Assembly: GCF_023051105.1 (NCBI RefSeq)
Contig: NZ_JALKIL010000001.1
Coordinates: 62,001 to 126,000 of the forward strand
Length of the DNA: 64,000 bases
Reading direction: 5' to 3'
Source: Anaerobiospirillum sp. NML120449
GTDB taxonomy: Bacteria; Pseudomonadota; Gammaproteobacteria; Enterobacterales; Succinivibrionaceae
Under the pieces are notes generated by a model. The model worked only from the letters and a program-made list of their open reading frames with translations. It was not told where the DNA came from and made no database searches. Shown here one piece after another: positions 37,432 through 46,267 of this stretch (its first letter is position 1; the number at the start of each line of letters is the position of its first letter). A program made the translations under genes and the position numbers.

Positions 37432-38529
37432 ATGAGTTTAATTAAGAGTGCCTTAACTGCAGCAGTTCTTGCTGCCACTGTAATGGGTTCTTCTGCCATG
37501 GTTAATAATGCTTATGCAGGTAATGTTCAGGACAAGATCATTGTTGCCCACCGTGGCGCCTCTGCATATCTGCCTGAGCACACCCTGGAGTCCAAGGCTC
37601 TGGCCTACAACATGGGCGTATCCTATGTTGAGCAGGACCTTGCCATGACCAAAGACAATCGTCTGGTTGTTGTTCACGATCACTACCTTGACCGTGTAAC
37701 CGACGTAGCTGACAAGTTCCCTAAGCGTGCCCGTAAGGATGGCCGCTTCTATGTCATCGACTTTACTCTTGATGAGATCAGGACCCTTAACTTCACTGAG
37801 GGCTTTGAGATTGAAAACGGCAAGCGTGTTCAGGGCTACAAGGACCGCTTCCCAATCTTCAAGTCCACTTTCCGTATCCACACCCTGGAAGAGGAAATCG
37901 AGTTTGTTCAGGGCCTGAACAAGACCATGGGCAAGGACATCGGTCTGTATGTTGAGACCAAGGCTCCATGGTTCCACAAGCAGGAAGGCAAGGACATTTC
38001 CAAGGCTACCCTTGAGGTTCTCAAGAAGTATGGCTATACCTCCAAGGATTCCAACGTAATCTTCCAGACCTTTGACTATCCTGACCTCAAGTACGTCAAG
38101 ACCGAGCTGATGCCAAAGATGGGCATGGACCTCAAGACTGTTATGCTCCTTGGCTACACCGACTGGAAGGAGACCTACGAGCTCAAGAACGGCAAGTGGG
38201 AAGTATTTGACTTCAACTACCTGCTCGATCCAAAGAACTTCAAGGAAGTTTCCAAGTACGCTACCGGTCTGGGCCCAACCTACGAAATGCTCTTTGACCT
38301 CAAGAAGACCAGTAAGGGCAAAATTGTCGTAAATGACTTCGTCAAGAACGCTCACGCCAACGGCATGGTGGTTCACCCATACACAGTACGTGCTGACAAG
38401 CTCCCTGAGTACTGCACTGACGTTGACCAGCTCTTCAAGGCCATCTTAATCGATGCCGACGCTGACGGCGTATTCACCGACTTCCCTGATCTGGGCACTG
38501 CTTTCTTACAGAAGCAGGGCAAGAAGTAA
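37432..38529 (+). CDS. glpQ: Periplasmic glycerophosphodiester phosphodiesterase
   Basis: 365 residues. It hydrolyses glycerophosphodiesters, released from phospholipid breakdown, to glycerol-3-phosphate and an alcohol. A signal peptide of about 29 residues (hydrophobic core, AYA cleavage motif) precedes the GDPD domain. Catalytic-region motifs IIVAHRGASAYLPEHTLES, EQDLAMTKDNRLVVVHDHYL and DRVTDVADKFPKRARKDGR are nearly the same as in E. coli GlpQ over the whole length. The start at 37432 has TTGAGG eight bases before it. Codon use is strongly biased to the set seen in gyrA and flagellin genes here, which suggests high expression. No glpT transporter is adjacent. Confidence 0.96.
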   Translation: MSLIKSALTAAVLAATVMGSSAMVNNAYAGNVQDKIIVAHRGASAYLPEHTLESKALAYNMGVSYVEQDLAMTKDNRLVVVHDHYLDRVTDVADKFPKRARKDGRFYVIDFTLDEIRTLNFTEGFEIENGKRVQGYKDRFPIFKSTFRIHTLEEEIEFVQGLNKTMGKDIGLYVETKAPWFHKQEGKDISKATLEVLKKYGYTSKDSNVIFQTFDYPDLKYVKTELMPKMGMDLKTVMLLGYTDWKETYELKNGKWEVFDFNYLLDPKNFKEVSKYATGLGPTYEMLFDLKKTSKGKIVVNDFVKNAHANGMVVHPYTVRADKLPEYCTDVDQLFKAILIDADADGVFTDFPDLGTAFLQKQGKK

Positions 38530-38778
38530 TTTAATTCTGACCCCCACAATTATTACAGCTCCCCTGACATCACCCTGATGTCACCGTCACGGCTGCCTGC
38601 GCACGGCGCCGTCAGACCAGGCCAGGCCAGCATAAGCCTGAGCATCAGTACGGACCCCGGTTCGGGGCTGCACTGATGCCCTGGCGCAGGCCAGGGCTAA
38701 AGCCTGCAGCCAAATCCTGCGGCAAAGCACGGGGCGGGGAGCGCTTACAGAAAGTAACAGTTAAGTCTTTTCCTAATC

Positions 38779-38816
38779 AAAGGGCTGATCTGCATTATGC
38801 AGTTCAGCCCTTTTTA
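38779..38816 (+). terminator. Terminator downstream of glpQ
   Basis: Long stem AAGGGCTGA-TCTGCAT / ATGCAG-TCAGCCCTT with a one-base loop and a T-run. Confidence 0.85.
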
Positions 38817-38832
38817 GTTAGTGGTGCTTTAC

Positions 38833-38876
38833 AAAACAGCAGGGCCCGCCCTCATGGTCAATGAGAGCGGGCCCTG
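38833..38876 (-). terminator. Terminator of trhP
   Basis: Minus-strand arms CAGGGCCCGC and GCGGGCCCTG, extended inwards by CTCAT/ATGAG, followed by CTGTTTTG. Confidence 0.75.
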
Positions 38877-38924
38877 TCCTTTGGCCGCTGCGTCCGGCGC
38901 TGGTGGTGCTGGCCGGCGCTGCTA

Positions 38925-40469
38925 TCAGGCGCGGTCGTCGCGCAGCAGGACGGCAGTACGCAGGTCAAGCTGCTGATCGCAGGCCAGGGAGACATAGTAG
39001 CCGTCACCTGGGGCTACCTCACAAGGCTTATCGTGCTTGTCGAGCATGGTGCTGCCCTGCAGGGTTACCGGACCCTGTGGGGTGTAGACCATCAGGCCTG
39101 AGGTGGAGGTAAAGCGGTTTTTGACCTTGATGTAGATACGGCCGTTTTCCTGGCGCTCAATCTGGCCAACTACCTGCCACTGACCTGGAGCTGGAGCATT
39201 GGTCTCATAATCCTGCATCTCGTTGGCTGCATTGGCAGGCTCGAGCATGGCAGTGGTGTAGCCACGGGCCGGGATGGAGTTGACAATATCCCATGACTCC
39301 TGAGGAATCTCACCGCCCTGAGCCAGGGAATCAACAGCCAGACGGTAGGCGCGAGACATGCCACCTGAGTAGAAAGGAGAGCGGGAGCGGCCTTCAATCT
39401 TGAGACTCTCAATGCCGATTTCCATAAGACGCTTAATGACTGGCAGAGCACAGAGATCCTTGGAGTTCATGAGGTAGGAGCCGTGCTCATCCTCTTCCAT
39501 TGGCATCCATTCGCCCTGGCGGCGTGAGGTCTCCTCGATCTCGGAGCACAGAGCTGGAGCGTCGCGCAGATCAAGAGGATTGATGTCAGCAGGTGCTCTC
39601 ATGCCGGTGATGCGCTGAACAGTAGCGGCGTCCTCAAGATGGAGATCCTTGACGCGGTAGTTCCAGCGGCAGGCATTGTTGCAGGTGCCGACATTGGCGT
39701 CGCGGCGGGCCAGCATGCCGGAGATCAGGCAGCGGCCGGAAACAGCGATACACAGAGCGCCGTGCACGAAGACCTCAAGCTCCATGTCAGGGCACTCATT
39801 GCGAATCATTTCAATTTCGGTAAGAGAAAGTTCACGGGCCAGAATGCAGCGCTTGACACCAAGCTTCTGCCAGAACCTTACTGTGCCAGGATTAACTGTA
39901 TTGGCCTGAACACTGAGGTGTACAGGAATATCAGGGTGACGCTCCAGAGCCTGGTCAATAAGACCTGGATCGGCCATGATGAATGCATCAGGCTTTAAGG
40001 CGGCTACTTCATCAAGGGCAGGTACAAAGGAGCCGGAGCGGCGCACATGAGGGATAACATTGAGAACGGCAAAGAACTTCTTGCCCAGGGAGTGAGCGTA
40101 GTTGATGCCCTTTTCAAAGTCATCACGGGTAAAACCGTTGCCGCGTACACGTAAAGACCAGCGTGGAATACCGGCGTAGACGGCATCAGCACCGTAGTCA
40201 CAGGCCATGTAAAGGTGCTGCAGGGAGCCGGCCGGGGCCAGAATCTCAGGCTTTTTGAGCAGAATGGAGCCGTTTTCGGACTTGCCGATTACGCCCATGC
40301 CCTTGCCTGTGCCTGGCATGGTACGAATGCCCTTGCCAGCTGCGCTGCCAGCAGCTGCAGCGCCAGCCTCGCCTGCACTGGTGGCATGAGCAAGGTAGCT
40401 TTCCTCACCTGCGGCAGGAGCTGACGATGAGCAGCCACACGATGAGCTGCAGTCACAGCCTGAGTTCAT
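38925..40469 (-). CDS. trhP: tRNA hydroxylation protein TrhP (YegQ, U32 peptidase family)
   Basis: About 514 residues; E. coli YegQ has 453. In E. coli TrhP takes part in forming 5-hydroxyuridine at tRNA position 34. From about residue 70 the sequence follows YegQ: PEILAPAGSLQHLYMACDYG, DAVYAGIPRWSLRVR, HLSVQANTVNPGTVRFWQKL, the cysteine cluster VHGALCIAVSGRCLISGM to GTCNNACRW, and KIEGRSRSPFY. The N-terminal extension begins MNSGCDCSSSCGCSSSAP (four cysteines in eleven residues) and becomes Ala/Gly-rich. The start is uncertain: ATG at 40469 is preferred because the 14 codons above it (ATG 40511) are AT-rich with rare codons. Neither has a good ribosome site. It is a single gene with its own terminator. 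Confidence 0.9.
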   Translation of the reverse strand: MNSGCDCSSSCGCSSSAPAAGEESYLAHATSAGEAGAAAAGSAAGKGIRTMPGTGKGMGVIGKSENGSILLKKPEILAPAGSLQHLYMACDYGADAVYAGIPRWSLRVRGNGFTRDDFEKGINYAHSLGKKFFAVLNVIPHVRRSGSFVPALDEVAALKPDAFIMADPGLIDQALERHPDIPVHLSVQANTVNPGTVRFWQKLGVKRCILARELSLTEIEMIRNECPDMELEVFVHGALCIAVSGRCLISGMLARRDANVGTCNNACRWNYRVKDLHLEDAATVQRITGMRAPADINPLDLRDAPALCSEIEETSRRQGEWMPMEEDEHGSYLMNSKDLCALPVIKRLMEIGIESLKIEGRSRSPFYSGGMSRAYRLAVDSLAQGGEIPQESWDIVNSIPARGYTTAMLEPANAANEMQDYETNAPAPGQWQVVGQIERQENGRIYIKVKNRFTSTSGLMVYTPQGPVTLQGSTMLDKHDKPCEVAPGDGYYVSLACDQQLDLRTAVLLRDDRA

Positions 40470-41123
40470 TGTTAAGCCGAAGATATGGGTATTAGGTCTA
40501 ATCTTAATCATCACATTCAGGGCCGGCTGCAGCGGATCTGCACTTAAAAGTGCAGCCTCCGTACGGCCTTTCCCTGCCTCTATTGCTGATGCGGCTCAGC
40601 TGCCGCAGGTAGGTAAATTTAAGTCGGACACAGAGCAAAAACAGCTGATCTGCCAGACATAAAAAGCGCCCTATTGTACAAAAATAAGCCGCCCGTGAGG
40701 GCCCCTGGTCCGCTCATTTTTCGCACCCGTGCCCTCACTTTGATAACACAAGCCCGGCTGCAGCCCTTCGCAGCGACCTCACAGCATCCGGCCATACCAT
40801 ACAGCCATTAAACCTGCCTCGAGCCATTAACCTGGTCCAAAAGCCTTTTACCACCGCCACCACCACCGGCAACTGCTCCGGGCGGCCATGCTGCGGCAGC
40901 TGCGGCAGCTGCAGCTGCAGCAGTCGCAGCCGGCCACTGCGGACGCCATGCGCTGTCGCAGGCGTGCTCAGCCGGCCGAGGTCTGAGCATGCGCGAGCAT
41001 GCCCATGTCATGCAGAAAACATCAGGGCCCGATATCCTGTGCAGATACCGGGCCCCGATGGAGGGTTCAGGCAGGTCGGTGTATCAGATTGAGGTCTGAT
41101 GCAGTACTGCGCCAGGTCACGAC
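40470..41123. other. Gap between trhP and rdgC
   Basis: About 650 bp including possible trhP leader. There is a GCGGCAGCT-type microsatellite at about 40890-40925 and the rdgC terminator at 41016-41059. No gene is seen. Confidence 0.5.
41016..41059 (-). terminator. Terminator of rdgC
   Basis: Minus-strand stem ATCGGGGCCCGGTATC / GATATCGGGCCCTGAT with a short loop and GTTTTCTG tail, about 65 bases after the stop. Confidence 0.82.
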
Positions 41124-42047
41124 TTATCCCTGGCTTGCGCAGTCAAAGGCCTGCATAACTGACTTGACCATGGACTTGATAACATCAGCCTCAACGAGCA
41201 TGAAGCTCTGCATGTCAGCTACCTTGTCATCAGTCTTCTGAGGCAGGTTCTTTTCAAGGTACTGATCATCAAGGGTAATGCGCTTGAGGGTAAGCTCGGT
41301 ATTGAGAACAAAGGTAGCCTGGTCAACCAGCTCCAGCTGCAGTTCGGTAATATGCTTGCCGGCCTCAATGTGACTGAGGATTTCCTTACAGGTCAGATCT
41401 TCTTTGGTAGCCTTTACGGTTGCGCCGGTATCATCATCGCTCTTGAGTACGCAGTCATATCCAAGATTAATACCCTCAGGGAGATCGTCTTTGGCGATGA
41501 AGTTGGTCATGCGATCTTCAACTACCACACGTGGCTGCAGAGTCTTGGCAGGGAAGGTGCCAAAGGCCTTGCGCAGCATGGTAATGGCATTGTCGGCGCG
41601 CTTGGCAGAGGTGGCGGAAATGGCGATAAAGCCCTCAACGGAGTTGACCATAATGAAGAGCTCACGGCGGCTGGCAAAAGCCTTGGACATCATTTCATCT
41701 ACCAGAGCCTGCTTGAGAGCCTGCTTTTCATTCTTCTTGAGGCTGCGGCTGAGTTCGGCCTCCTTCATGTCAATGATGTCAAGCAGACGCTCATTAACTA
41801 CAGAGGATGGCATCAGCTTGTTTTCCTCAGTAAAACGGAAGAAGTGGCTGCCGCTGCTGGTGAAAGTGTAGGAGTCAGTGTGACGGCCAAAAACAGGGGA
41901 GAAGCCGCAGGAGGACATTTCCTGAGCGCCGGCCGGTCTGAAACGTACTGAGGTAATACACTCCTCAAGGCGGGTTTCATTGCGGAAAATTTCCTGAAGC
42001 TCAGGGGTTATTTCTACTGAATAAATGCGGGCATTCTTAAAGGCCAT
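41124..42047 (-). CDS. rdgC: Recombination-associated protein RdgC
   Basis: 307 residues, normal length. RdgC forms a ring-shaped dimer on DNA and limits RecA filament formation; it is confined to Beta- and Gammaproteobacteria. Conserved pieces are FKNARIYSVEITPE at the start, RFRPAGAQEMSSCGFSPVFG, LKKNEKQALKQALVDEM, and ATKEDLTCKEILSHIEAGKH with RITLDDQYLE. The ATG follows GCCGGAGGAGTCTTT, a perfect ribosome site. It is a single gene with its own terminator. The C-terminus ends FDCASQG. Confidence 0.94.
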   Translation of the reverse strand: MAFKNARIYSVEITPELQEIFRNETRLEECITSVRFRPAGAQEMSSCGFSPVFGRHTDSYTFTSSGSHFFRFTEENKLMPSSVVNERLLDIIDMKEAELSRSLKKNEKQALKQALVDEMMSKAFASRRELFIMVNSVEGFIAISATSAKRADNAITMLRKAFGTFPAKTLQPRVVVEDRMTNFIAKDDLPEGINLGYDCVLKSDDDTGATVKATKEDLTCKEILSHIEAGKHITELQLELVDQATFVLNTELTLKRITLDDQYLEKNLPQKTDDKVADMQSFMLVEADVIKSMVKSVMQAFDCASQG

Positions 42048-42985
42048 AAAGACTCCTCCGGCAAAGAAAAGGTAGGGGCAGCAGTCACAGTCTGCCGTTG
42101 TGCGTTTTTCAGTTTAGCAAAAATAGTGCCTTATGCCTGATTAAAATCGCATTGATAACCCCCCAGTCTGCAGCCCTTTGGGCAGGTGCCCTGGCCACTG
42201 ACAAAGGTCATTCACAGGAAACAGCCACATGCTTTTGCAGTCCCATGCAGCAGCCGCCCTGCAGCTGAAGCATCCCGCCTGCGCGGCTGGAGCCAGCACG
42301 CTCAGGAACTTGCACGCTTATGCTTATGATGCTGCCTGCCCTTGCATCTGCAACTTCGAGCAGCACAAAGAGATGCGCTGCGGCCGCGTCTTGCAGTGGC
42401 AGTTTATCCTGTAAGTTAAGCCGGGTAAACAGCCGGCAAACATGCCAGTAAATCAGCAGGCATTTAAGTAATATCCATGATAAAGCCATATAATGGGAAC
42501 AGAGGCGGCACACTGCCTGCCAGCCCTGTCAGCAAGCTGTCTGCTCTGTCAGCAGCAAGTGCACATCAGCAGCTCGGCCCATGGCCTTTCCACGAGACTG
42601 TGCTTTCCTTCCAGCCCATGCCTGCACGACAGGCATGACTGGGCACGCATGCTATCTTTAAAGCTGCCATTTTCGTGCATGTGAACGCGCTGCATACATG
42701 ATGTCTTGCCATCATGCCCACTCATTAACATCAGTCACATCTGGACCATCATGCCCATAAATCATGTCGGCGTTGACGGCATGTCCTGGTGTCTGAGTGT
42801 CATGAGAATACTGCCTGATGGGCCCTGATGGATTCTGATGGGATCTGATGGGATCTGATGGAGCCGTATGGGCCCTGATGGACCGGATGGGCCCTGAAGG
42901 ACTCTGATGGGGTCGGATGGAGCCGTATGGGCCATGAGGGAGCCTGCTGTCTGAAAAAGCCAACACTATAGAGGATGCTGATTTT
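42048..42985. other. Gap upstream of the KAP NTPase gene
   Basis: About 940 bp between divergent genes. It contains a TATAATGGG -10-like box at 42489-42494, a hairpin at about 42613-42644 (CATGCCTG/CAGGCATG) and the 10-bp phased array at 42811-42950. No gene is supported. Confidence 0.5.
42811..42950. repeat. Ten-base phased array of GATGG words, about 13 units
   Basis: Units such as CCTGATGGGC, TCTGATGGGA and CGTATGGGCC follow each other every 10 bases (one 9-base step near 42885), ending about 35 bases before the KAP start codon. The spacing of one helical turn puts every GATGG on the same face of the DNA. Confidence 0.85.
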
Positions 42986-44944
42986 ATGGCCGATTCTAAT
43001 CTGATTGATGCACCTAAAGCCGGTGATGACCAGGACCTGCTGGGTGTAAGCCGTTATATCAATGCGCTGGCCCACTTTCTTGAAAACGCCGCCATGCCAA
43101 CTACCATTGCCATTCAGGGCGAATGGGGCAGTGGCAAGACTTCGGTAATCAACTCCCTGCGCTACAAGCTGTGCGATACCCTTGATGCCCCTGAGGATAA
43201 CAAGCCATTCCACTCCATTTTCCTGAACATGTGGGAGCACTGTCTGCTCAAGGAGCCGGCCGATGCTGTTGAAAGCATTGTCCGTGGACTGCTCGATGAC
43301 GTTACTCTGTTCCTTGAAAAGCACAACCATCAGTCTCCGGCACTGAGTACCATAAAGAAGATCTCCCAGAGCACCTTCTTTAAGGCTGCCATGAAGGGCG
43401 GTCGCATGGCCTCGGCCATTTATGGCGGCTCCATGGTGGAAAATGCCATAGACAAGCTTGAGTCTGCCATGAGTGGAGAAAAGGATGAGCGTCCATTCAA
43501 ACCTGAGGAGTTCCGCAAGGCTGTATGTTCGGCTGTAGAGGAGTGCATCAGGCTCGATCATGAGGCCGGTGCCACCTCCCGTCGCGGCTTCATGGTTTTT
43601 GTTGACGATCTGGACCGTATCAACCCTGAAATGGCTGTACAGATCCTTGAGGTTATCAAGAACTTCTTTGAGGTCAACAAGTGCATCTTTGTGCTGGCCA
43701 TTGACTACAACGTAGTGGTCAAGGGACTTAAGGCCAAGCTGGGCAACAAGGACGAGAACGATGAGCGCGCTTACCGCTCCTTCTTCGACAAGATTATCCA
43801 GATGCCTTTTACCATGCCTACGGAGAAGTACCGTGTCGACCGTTACGTGGCCGATGCCCTGATGCGTATTGGTTACTGTGCTCAAAGCGATCTCAATGAT
43901 CTGGTATTTGATGATGAGGGTGAAGAAAATGACCGCACCTTTATCCAGATGATTACCGATATCACCTCAAATACTACAGGAACCAATCCGCGCTCCATCA
44001 AGCGTCTGCTCAACAGTCTGTCTCTTCTGCAGTACATGTATGTTGAGGACAGTGCCGAGGATATGCAGGATGACAGGCCATCTGGTTCGTTGACCAACGT
44101 TCAGAAGGTCATCAACTACGCCATGGTATGTATTCAGATTGCCTACCCTGAGATCTACCGTATGCTCAGCCGTGAACCTGTATACCGCAACTGGAACAGC
44201 AACACAGCCGAAGCATTCAAGCTTCATAACTTCCCTGAGTACTTTGAAGAGTGGAAAAAAGAGCATGGTCTTGAGGGCGAATCGGCTGAAAAGGCTCCAT
44301 GCTATCCTGCCATTATCGACTGTTTCTGCAGGCAGGGTACTCCATGGCTGCAAAACCGCGCCAGCTCCATTCAGACCGTACTGTACTCACTTGACCGTCT
44401 GTGTCAGCTCAACAAGCTCAAGTTTGAGCAGGAAATTCCTGCCATTCTGGACATGTCTGCTGTTACCGCTGTCAGCTCCGAGGAGGACAAGCGCGTTCAG
44501 GTCAAGCACACAGTTGGTGATGAGAAGCGTATTGGCTTCTGGGATGAGTTCCAGAATTATGCATTCAGGGATGAGGAATTTGCAGGCCTGTTCAGACGTA
44601 TGAAGGCCTCGAAGAATAACTGGCTTAACTACGCTACCGGTAATGCCGGATGCAGGTTTACAGTTACCAATGCTATGAACAAGGGGCGTATTGCCATTGA
44701 TCTTACTGGCAATGTACCTGAAATCTATGAGCTTCTTGAGTCTCATAAGGCAGAGATTGAGGCAGATTCCGGTCTGACCCTGACATGGTATCCAATTTGT
44801 GAGACCCGCAAGTATTACCTGATCAGCATTGAGATGACTTGCGACAGCAAGAACCCCGAAAACTGGCCGGAGATTTCCCGCTGGGTAAGCACTACCATGG
44901 TCAAGCTGCGCAGAGCCATTGCCCCTTACATTGACAAAAAATAA
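42986..44944 (+). CDS. KAP-family P-loop NTPase
   Basis: 652 residues. Walker A is GEWGSGKTS at about 45-53 and Walker B is MVFVDDLDRINP at about 202-213, both typical of KAP NTPases (STAND class). The region AVQILEVIKNFFEVNKCIFV and LAIDYNVVVKGL follows the family. Many KAP proteins carry membrane helices between the Walker motifs; here the insert (about 115-165) has none, so the protein looks soluble. The C-terminal half is not recognised and ends in a small domain with LTWYPICETRKYYLISIEM. The ATG has AGAGG about ten bases upstream. KAP NTPases occur in phage-defence loci, but no effector or defence partner is nearby. It stands alone, with a strong terminator. Confidence 0.88.
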   Translation: MADSNLIDAPKAGDDQDLLGVSRYINALAHFLENAAMPTTIAIQGEWGSGKTSVINSLRYKLCDTLDAPEDNKPFHSIFLNMWEHCLLKEPADAVESIVRGLLDDVTLFLEKHNHQSPALSTIKKISQSTFFKAAMKGGRMASAIYGGSMVENAIDKLESAMSGEKDERPFKPEEFRKAVCSAVEECIRLDHEAGATSRRGFMVFVDDLDRINPEMAVQILEVIKNFFEVNKCIFVLAIDYNVVVKGLKAKLGNKDENDERAYRSFFDKIIQMPFTMPTEKYRVDRYVADALMRIGYCAQSDLNDLVFDDEGEENDRTFIQMITDITSNTTGTNPRSIKRLLNSLSLLQYMYVEDSAEDMQDDRPSGSLTNVQKVINYAMVCIQIAYPEIYRMLSREPVYRNWNSNTAEAFKLHNFPEYFEEWKKEHGLEGESAEKAPCYPAIIDCFCRQGTPWLQNRASSIQTVLYSLDRLCQLNKLKFEQEIPAILDMSAVTAVSSEEDKRVQVKHTVGDEKRIGFWDEFQNYAFRDEEFAGLFRRMKASKNNWLNYATGNAGCRFTVTNAMNKGRIAIDLTGNVPEIYELLESHKAEIEADSGLTLTWYPICETRKYYLISIEMTCDSKNPENWPEISRWVSTTMVKLRRAIAPYIDKK

Positions 44945-45028
44945 TGACCTTCAGCCATGAAGCTGAAGTAGACGGCACCTGCAGCCGGCACGCCCACCAG
45001 ACCGGTCTGCAAGTGCTATCCATATTGT

Positions 45029-45074
45029 GGCCGTGAGTACCTGTGCCCAAAGCACAGTATCACGGCCCTTTTTG
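45029..45074 (+). terminator. Terminator of the KAP NTPase gene
   Basis: Long stem GGCCGTGA-TAC-TGTGC / GCACA-TATCACGGCC with loop CCAAA and a CTTTTTG tail. Confidence 0.88.
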
Positions 45075-45109
45075 TCTGAACTGTCCGCACCGGGGTGCTC
45101 AAAACCGGC

Positions 45110-45175
45110 CCATGCCCCAGGCCAGCTGACCATGCCCCAGGCCAGCTGACCAGCCCCATGCCCCAGCCCAGCTGA
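45110..45175. repeat. 20-bp tandem repeat, 3 copies
   Basis: Two perfect 20-bp copies (45110-45129 and 45130-45149) of CCATGCCCCAGGCCAGCTGA and a third with one change at 45156-45175. Confidence 0.9.
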
Positions 45176-45811
45176 GCCGACTGGGGGCCAGGACCTTGCC
45201 AGTCCATGAGCCTTGCCGGCTCTGGGCCATGCCTGACCTTGAGACATGCCAAAGGGCATGCAAGGACAGGTGGAGTGCTCTGCCATGTGGGATTCCAGGC
45301 CCTGGAGCTGGGCTATGGGCAGATCCTTGAACAGGTGCTGGGGGCTGCTTTTAACAGGTGGTGATGAGTGGGCTTATGCGGACTTGCCGGGGCGATGCAT
45401 GTCCGGGTGTATAGCATTGGGCGGGCATGGTGTTTTGCCGGGGAGGGAAAGGGACTGAATAGAGTTGATTTTTCCAGGATTTTACGGGTCATGCGGTCAA
45501 AGGGGCCCGAAAAATGATGCATACAGCAAAACAGGGGCTGTGATATGGGGGTGTATTGTCTGCAACCAGGACGCGGGAAAATTGAGAAAATAGCCACATT
45601 ATGATAAAATGTGGCCTTGTGCATTTCTTTGTTCTGCACTGTGAGCAATGCTCAGGGACGGTGATTTTACCATGGCCGCAAGGGCGTCAGTAAATCAGGG
45701 TAAAACGCCCGGAGCATGACCATAAAGTCAGGCTGTACAGACCGCTGTAAGGACATCTGTACGGATAGCTCTAAGAGCTGCTGAAAGTGAGTCAGCTCAT
45801 ACAGCCGCAGA

Positions 45812-45880
45812 TGCGGATGCAGGTGCGGCTGGATGGACGGCTGCGGCTGCGGCTGCGGATGCAGGTGCGGCTTGATGGAC
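45812..45880. repeat. 27-bp direct repeat, 2 copies
   Basis: Copies at 45812-45838 and 45854-45880 differ at one base and are separated by 15 bases of GGCTGC microsatellite. Confidence 0.85.
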
Positions 45881-46267
45881 AGCGGCAGCTGTATGGGCCT
45901 GTGACGGATCTTTTGCTCAGGTGTCAGTTCTCTGTATTTTGCGGGGTTTTTCTGACCCCGTCCTCATTTGACATATTTAAGCCCGGGGCTGTGGACATGG
46001 TCTTTGTCCTCCATAACCTGCGGGCCTTTTGTGTCATTATGCCCCAGGGCTTTTGCCTCTGACGGCATGACTGCACGAGTCAGCATATGTCAGCCTTAGC
46101 CAAAACCTGTCAGGCCAGAGCCTGGTTTTGCCTAAGGCGAGCAATGACTTTAGCCAGGGTTTCAGCACCTGTAACTGCAGGAGTGGCGGGCCGGCTTACT
46201 TAAAGCCAGGTCGGCTTGCGTGCGCACTGCATATGGTGCACTGTTAGATTTTGTAAGGTAACTTTTC

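Larger units (their letters stand above)
38530..38924. other. Gap with convergent terminators
   Basis: Between convergent glpQ and trhP. Besides the two terminators listed separately, an inverted repeat GCATCAGT/ACTGATGC with an inner CCCCG/CGGGG pair lies at 38642-38679. Confidence 0.6.
44945..46267. other. Gap between the KAP gene and gyrA
   Basis: About 1.3 kb. It contains the KAP terminator, a 20-bp tandem repeat (45110-45175), and two 27-bp direct copies at 45812-45838 and 45854-45880 (core TGCGGATGCAGGTGCGGCT) separated by GGCTGC units. No gene is supported. The gyrA ribosome site GTAAGGTAAC is at the end. Confidence 0.5.

Noticed and set aside
42800..43885. Long minus-strand frame of 361 codons
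   Set aside because: It is antisense to the KAP NTPase gene, whose motifs are intact; the C-terminal part translates the 10-bp array.
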